From positions 41,879,811-41,943,810 of the forward strand of contig CM040085.1 of the NCBI GenBank assembly GCA_022496805.1: a stretch of 64,000 bases of DNA, read 5' to 3'. The position numbers and the translations under genes are program-made. Below, one piece after another: positions 59,724 to 64,000 of this stretch. Origin of the DNA: Pohlia nutans. Lineage: Eukaryota > Streptophyta > Bryopsida > Bryales > Mniaceae. The notes below the pieces were generated by a model. That model saw only the letters and a list, made by a program, of their open reading frames with translations, made no database searches and had not been told where the DNA came from. The first letter of the stretch is position 1; each line of letters begins with the position of its first letter.

Positions 59724-60070
59724 GCCTCTCATGAGATTGGGGAGACCTTCGATACCCATGAGATACCCTGGAGATACACAGTAGTTAAGATACCCGCCAT
59801 AATACCCCTGACATACCCGCGAGATGTTGGAGGCCATGATGGAGCATGATTGTGAGATTTGGAACCCTACGATACCCGTGAGATACCCTGGAGATACATA
59901 GTGAGATACCCTGGAGATACATAGTGAGATACCTGTAAGAATACCCCTGAGATACCCGCAAGATGACGGAGGCCATGAGTTCATCTGGATCATGACTGTG
60001 CCTCTCATGAGACTGGGGATACCCGTGAGATACCCTGGAGATACACAGTCAGATATGCGTCAGATACCCA
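59724..60070 (+). repeat. Tandem repeat built from GATACCC/GAGATAC words
   Basis: The word GAGATACCCTGGAGATACA occurs near 59759, 59881, 59908 and 60029. A larger block (ATACCCCTGA(C/G)ATACCCGC, then GAGGCCATGA) is repeated at 59801 and 59941. GTGCCTCTCATGAGA(T/C)TGGGGA occurs at 59729 and 59999, so there is a higher-order period of about 270 bp. It is non-coding. Confidence 0.8.
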
Positions 60071-60440
60071 AAATCCGTAAGACCACCATGGAGCATTCCA
60101 TGGGTCGAGGAAACGTAAGAAAAATTCATAACTTTTGCATATTGTATTCAAATACCAAGACAGATGAGAATATTAGGGCTTTAAATACATATGGTCACTC
60201 AAAAAATTGAGTCTATGTTTGAATCAATCTGGGATTGTAAATTCCATGAGAATAAATGAGCAAATTCAAAAACTTTCTACACAAATTAATAAGCTTTTGT
60301 AAGCATGAGGTAATGAACAACATTTAGGTGATAGAACACAAATTATGTCAACTCATTGTGAGATACAAGATTTGAAATTGAGTATATACATTGACCTAGT
60401 TTTTTTAGCACTTTCTACAAAGTACTCAAAATTTTGTCCA
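60071..60440. other. Intergenic flank of the Tc1/mariner relic, no gene seen
   Basis: CACTCAAAAAATTGAGTCTA at about 60196 resembles the terminal sequence of some Tc1-like elements, but no matching right terminus was found. Confidence 0.35.
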
Positions 60441-61500
60441 CTTTCCTTTTGCTTCCAAAACAATTGCAATTCGAGTAGGCATGCTAGCGTACAAGTTCCT
60501 ACACTCATCTATGCTAATGCAAGGATAGACATCTTGCACAAGATTCTATAACTAATGAAGATTGTTTGGAGCAATAGGATAGGCATTCAATCGCCATTTT
60601 AAAGAGGCCCACACTTGTTCAATGGGATTGAGGTCAGGAGATTCTGCAGGCCACTTTATAACATCAGAAGGTTGCTCCTAGAACAATTCCTTAACAATTC
60701 TAGTTGTGTGCATATAAGCATTGTCTTGTTGAAAAATTACTTCAACAAGATCAAAGTCAAAATCAACCAATGTAGAGAGCAATTCCTCTTGCCACAACTT
60801 CAAATAGTTTGTAGCCTTCATCCTTTCATCTATCTTGCACACTGTACGTACTCCTCTTGATGTGAAACAACTCCAAAACATGATAGAACTTCCACCATGT
60901 TTCACTGTTTGTGAAACAACACAAGTTGAAAAGCTCTATTTATCACGAACCCAACACTAAATCCTCCCATCATAGTTGAAACGATTGACCTTTATCTCAA
61001 CACTAAAAACAACCCTCTCCAAGTCACTAATTGTTGAATCTTTGTGTGCTTTAGCAAAATCCAATTTATCTTTCATGTTCTTAGGGGACAAAGTTGGCTT
61101 AGAAACGGGCTAAGAAACCTTCTTTATTGATTCCAAACGTGCTTCTTTCAAGGCATTCCTCATTGTTTCAACATAAACCTCTACACTTGCTTCACTCGTC
61201 ATTGCTTTTGTTGCGTCCACAACGTTTTCTAACTCCCCTAAAGTGATTGCACGTACAACATATTGCTTCTCATAGTTTGTTAGAGCCTTTGGATGCCCTT
61301 CTATTGGCATGCTATGCTCTGGAAGCATTTCTTTCTAATCCTATTCGCCGTAAGCTGCTACAAAGCAGTAGCTCGCGCTACTTCTGTACTCCTTTCATTT
61401 ATTTGCAAGAGAACAACGACATTCAACTCTATCTCCTTAGAAATCGACCTTATAGTGCTTCACTCAACCTCTTTATACTCACTCAAAACCTTCTATAGCT
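60440..61500 (-). pseudogene. Tc1/mariner transposase relic
   Basis: Reading the minus strand gives, in order: a helix-turn-helix-like start (NERSTEVARATAL, then a stop), GHPKALTNYEKQYVVRAI, KPTLSPKNMKDKLDFAKAH, HGGSSIMFWSCF, IFQQDNAYMHTT, and WPAESPDLNPIEQVWASLK. This is the Tc1 DDE order. The second Asp (QQDNA) and the terminal Glu (NPIE) are present. The first catalytic position, normally in a WSDE-type motif, reads FSVEIKV, so the Asp is lost. Stops and frame changes occur (e.g. near 61360 and 60935). It is inactive. Confidence 0.82.
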
Positions 61501-61673
61501 TCAATTCAACACCACCTACAAAACAATTCACTCCAAACCCATTAAAATTGACAAAGTTTCACTAACAAAGAGGTGGCTTCAAAAGTACTCAAGAAACCAA
61601 ATCTATCAAGGCAACCTTTTATAACTTTTTTGTAAAGCACTAAGTCTGCTTCGTTCTATTCTAAAAACCTGGC

Positions 61674-62487
61674 TTAACCCTTTAGTGTCCATAGTGGTTC
61701 TAGAAAAACGACAATTTTTTGTGCTTTTTTCTTTTAAACTCTTTCTATTGAAATTAGGGATACTATTAATAATCTCCAACCATATAAATGTAAGTATATC
61801 TTAATGAAAAAAGGCCAGTTAAACTTTGATAATATTGAACTGTTGGATTGGAAGATCAAAATATGTCTTTGAACCATATAAAGCACACTCAAAAATGAGA
61901 TTTTGGAGGGTATGTGTCTTCAAAGTTAAATAGAATTTGGGTTAAATTTTCAAAATGAAAGTGAGGTTGTTCAACAATGACCTTTGTCAACACCTCTTCA
62001 TTGCAATCTTTCATGTCAAGAACAGACTCACACATAATTATTGTGAATGTTACAAGTGAGAGTGAATTATCTATGTACGGTTTAGTACAAAAATCTATAA
62101 TTAGGTTAAAATATGAAAAGATTTGGTACATTGATCAAGATCAGAATACATGTACTATTGGAACATGAACAAGAGAATACAATCAAAAAGAAAAAAACAA
62201 AATAACAAACTTCCAAACATAATAAATACCACATAGTACATGTGTTGTATTTGTAAGTATTTACTATATTTTCAAATATTTACAATAGTTTCGCGTTTTG
62301 TTCATAGGTATTTTGATAGTTGTACAATTCCAAATTAAAGTTTTCTTTTTCAAGAAGCTGTGTATTCTAAATCTCTAAATCTGAACTTCACAATTCAAAA
62401 TGTAATTTTTGATGGATTTTCCGTAATTCGCGTTTTTAACACATCAATGACCAAAATGTGGTCACCTAGGCAAAATGAAAGGGTTAA
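61674..62487 (-). mobile_element. Long TTAA element, complete copy, 814 bp
   Basis: It is flanked by TTAA at 61674-61677 and 62484-62487, with CCCTTTAGTGTCC at one end and, mirrored, CCCTTTCATTTTGCC at the other. The interior is homologous to 1-535 and 13290-13985 in inverted orientation. The inverted repeat proper is only about 6 bp (CCCTTT). No transposase is encoded. Confidence 0.8.
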
Positions 62488-63351
62488 TTGAAAGTATAAT
62501 AGACTAAGTGCTGATACAGCTTTTGCCTTGCGGCCATCGTTCTCTTTGTGTTGGAATGTTGTTGTTGGATTGGTGGATTCATATGGGACGCATATTTGAA
62601 TACTACAAGCTCATTACAAAGTTTTGAGGCCTCCGAAAGGCTGCGAGTTTGGCCAAAAATGCCTTGCAAAATAAAAATAGAAATAATATAAATTTTAATA
62701 AAAATTATTTAAAATTATTTTTAAAAAATCGAATCCTACATGGCCAAAATTTGACGACGTCATACCTGGATTTATTATTTTTAAATTTTTAATATATTTT
62801 AAAAAATAATAATTTAATAACGGTTTAATTATTATTTTTTAACATTTTTCATACTTTTTAAATTTATTTTTTAATTAAAATTTATTTTTTGCCCATATTT
62901 ATTTTATTTTATTTTATTTTTTTATATTCATTTTTGTGCATGCGGGTGCTAGTTCAACTCACGGCCCTTTGGAGGCCTCAAAATCTTTCTAACGGAAATT
63001 GGTCTTTTCTCATTGCTGTTTTGAGCCATTTCAAAGTTGCTGAGTGCAATTGGTCCCATAAGACAAGGGTTTTCTCAATTTCAATCAATAAAATATGACT
63101 AGTTTCCTTGTAGTGGAACTTGCACTAGCTCTGCGTTCCATTCAACTTTGAGTTGTTTATTTATTTATTTATTTTATTTTTTAATATTGTTTTTGAAAAG
63201 GGAACCTCTTCTGTACCGTCCTAGCACCTCGTCTTTGTTACACATACACAGTGGCTAGCAAAGCGATTGAGTTGGAGCAGTGAAGAACTCCTTGAGTATA
63301 AGTGGATGCTCGTACTAGCTCATAGATTTGTGATTATCCAATACCTCTTCT
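62488..63351. other. Intergenic, A/T-only low-complexity stretches
   Basis: The 62670-62930 segment is almost purely A/T (runs such as AATTTTAATAAAAATTATTT and TTTTATTTTATTTTATTTTT). A second T/A-rich patch is at 63155-63190. No gene. Confidence 0.6.
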
Positions 63352-63840
63352 ATGATGGGTGATTCAAGTGAGAAGTTGAATTTTGCGACAACAACACCTG
63401 CAAGTGAAGCTACTCATGCAACTCCGTTGACGTCGTATTTCTCAGCAATGGACGAGCAGATCGAGCGGACCAAGGCTCACTGGAGTACGTTGGCAAATCA
63501 ATCGGGTTGCATGGAGGAAGTGGAAGTGGAATTTAAAGTGAGTAATGAGCAAGAGTTCTAGCTGTGCAGATGCACCCACTTGGGGTGGTTTCTTTGCAAA
63601 TTGCACTAATGATAGGAAATTTACGGACCTTTATTATAATGATTATTGTAAGTTGGTTGTGGAGAAGAAGTTTTTAGAGGGCGGTCAAGCTGAGTTCTAT
63701 GAAGTCCATATCAAGTGCATCCAAGGAGTGTTGAGGTTGATCAAAAATGGAACCTTGAGTATGTGGTAAAGGTCTTCAAAGAGGGAATTCTCTTAAAACA
63801 TGTGAAGTCCCAAATGCTCCAAGGATTGCTACAAGACTAT
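63352..63840 (+). pseudogene. Protein-kinase-like N-terminal fragment, frame-disrupted
   Basis: The first frame opens MMGDSSEKLNFATTTPASEA and ends at 63561. A second frame continues CTNDRKFTDLYYNDYCKLVV and EKKFLEGGQAEFYEV. A third gives DQKWNLEYVVKVFKEGILLK. The GGQAEFYE piece fits a kinase glycine loop (GxGGQAxxYE) and VVKVF the ATP-anchoring lysine about 25 residues on. A GTGAGT at 63538 could be a 5' splice site instead of the first frame change. No catalytic-loop motif follows before the window ends. It may belong to a kinase-like family I associate with mosses; that is inference. Confidence 0.45.
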
Positions 63841-64000
63841 GTTGAGGTATGAGAATATATGAGGTCTTAAACACCTAAGGTGTTTCCATAGTACACTTTT
63901 TGAGTTCATTTGGAATATTGTTGAAGACTTGAAGATTTGTTTTCCTTACACTTTGATTTGTGTAAAATAATTGAGCGCAATATGAAATTAAGAAGTGGTG

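Noticed and set aside
1..64000. tRNA or rRNA genes
   Set aside because: I did not see a convincing cloverleaf with A and B boxes or any conserved rRNA stretch, though a dedicated scan was not possible.

Overview
The window looks like nuclear DNA of a land plant, most likely a bryophyte and possibly a moss. It is gene-poor and AT-rich. Its genes have many short exons with GT-AG introns of about 100-700 bp, and telobox-like AAACCCTAA runs occur in leaders and introns. Several proteins are plant-type: an NSA1/WDR74 homologue, CTF4/WDHD1, TRM5 and a plastid-targeted NDPK. A fungal-type HET-domain gene and kinase-like fragments recall gene sets expanded in mosses. The lineage call is inference.

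Layout. 1-535: end of a TTAA-flanked repeat. 1172-4662 (-): NSA1/WDR74-like ribosome biogenesis gene with two short TTAA elements in its introns. 4885-7441: fold-back and nested Tourist-like MITEs. 7916-12484 (+): CTF4/WDHD1-like replication factor behind an E2F-site cluster, apparently without its WD40 domain. 15107-16870 (-): three-exon gene for a 177-residue protein I do not recognise. 17322-17898: another TTAA element. 19724-22221 (+): two-exon HET-domain gene. 22436-33698: an 11.26-kb Mutator-like element (MULE) with a perfect 9-bp target duplication and about 287-bp inverted repeats. It carries a transposase on the minus strand (one internal stop) and a convergent Ulp1-protease gene on the plus strand. 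35186-43311: a complex nest of two inverted copies of a gag-like element, a broken hAT transposase, a 106-bp palindrome-bearing tandem array and a 34-bp inverted repeat. 43.3-51 kb: mostly non-coding, with three more TIR elements and one orphan ORF. 53024-56644 (+): ten-exon TRM5 tRNA m1G37 methyltransferase. 57612-59367 (-): six-exon chloroplast-type NDPK with a GATACCC-rich repeat upstream. 60440-61674: decayed Tc1/mariner transposase. 61674-62487: full-length copy of the long TTAA element. 63352 to the end: a disrupted kinase-like N-lobe.

The housekeeping genes cover ribosome assembly, replisome scaffolding, tRNA modification and nucleotide balance, and show no operon-like linkage. The rest of the window is shaped by at least six transposon types: MULE, hAT, Tc1/mariner, Tourist-like, TTAA/piggyBac-like and a gag-like retroelement. 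The most unusual items are the WD40-less CTF4 gene, the HET gene, the two-gene MULE, the TTAA repeat family, and the inverted chimeric nest with its palindrome array. All exon limits come from reading splice consensus and frame continuity by eye.
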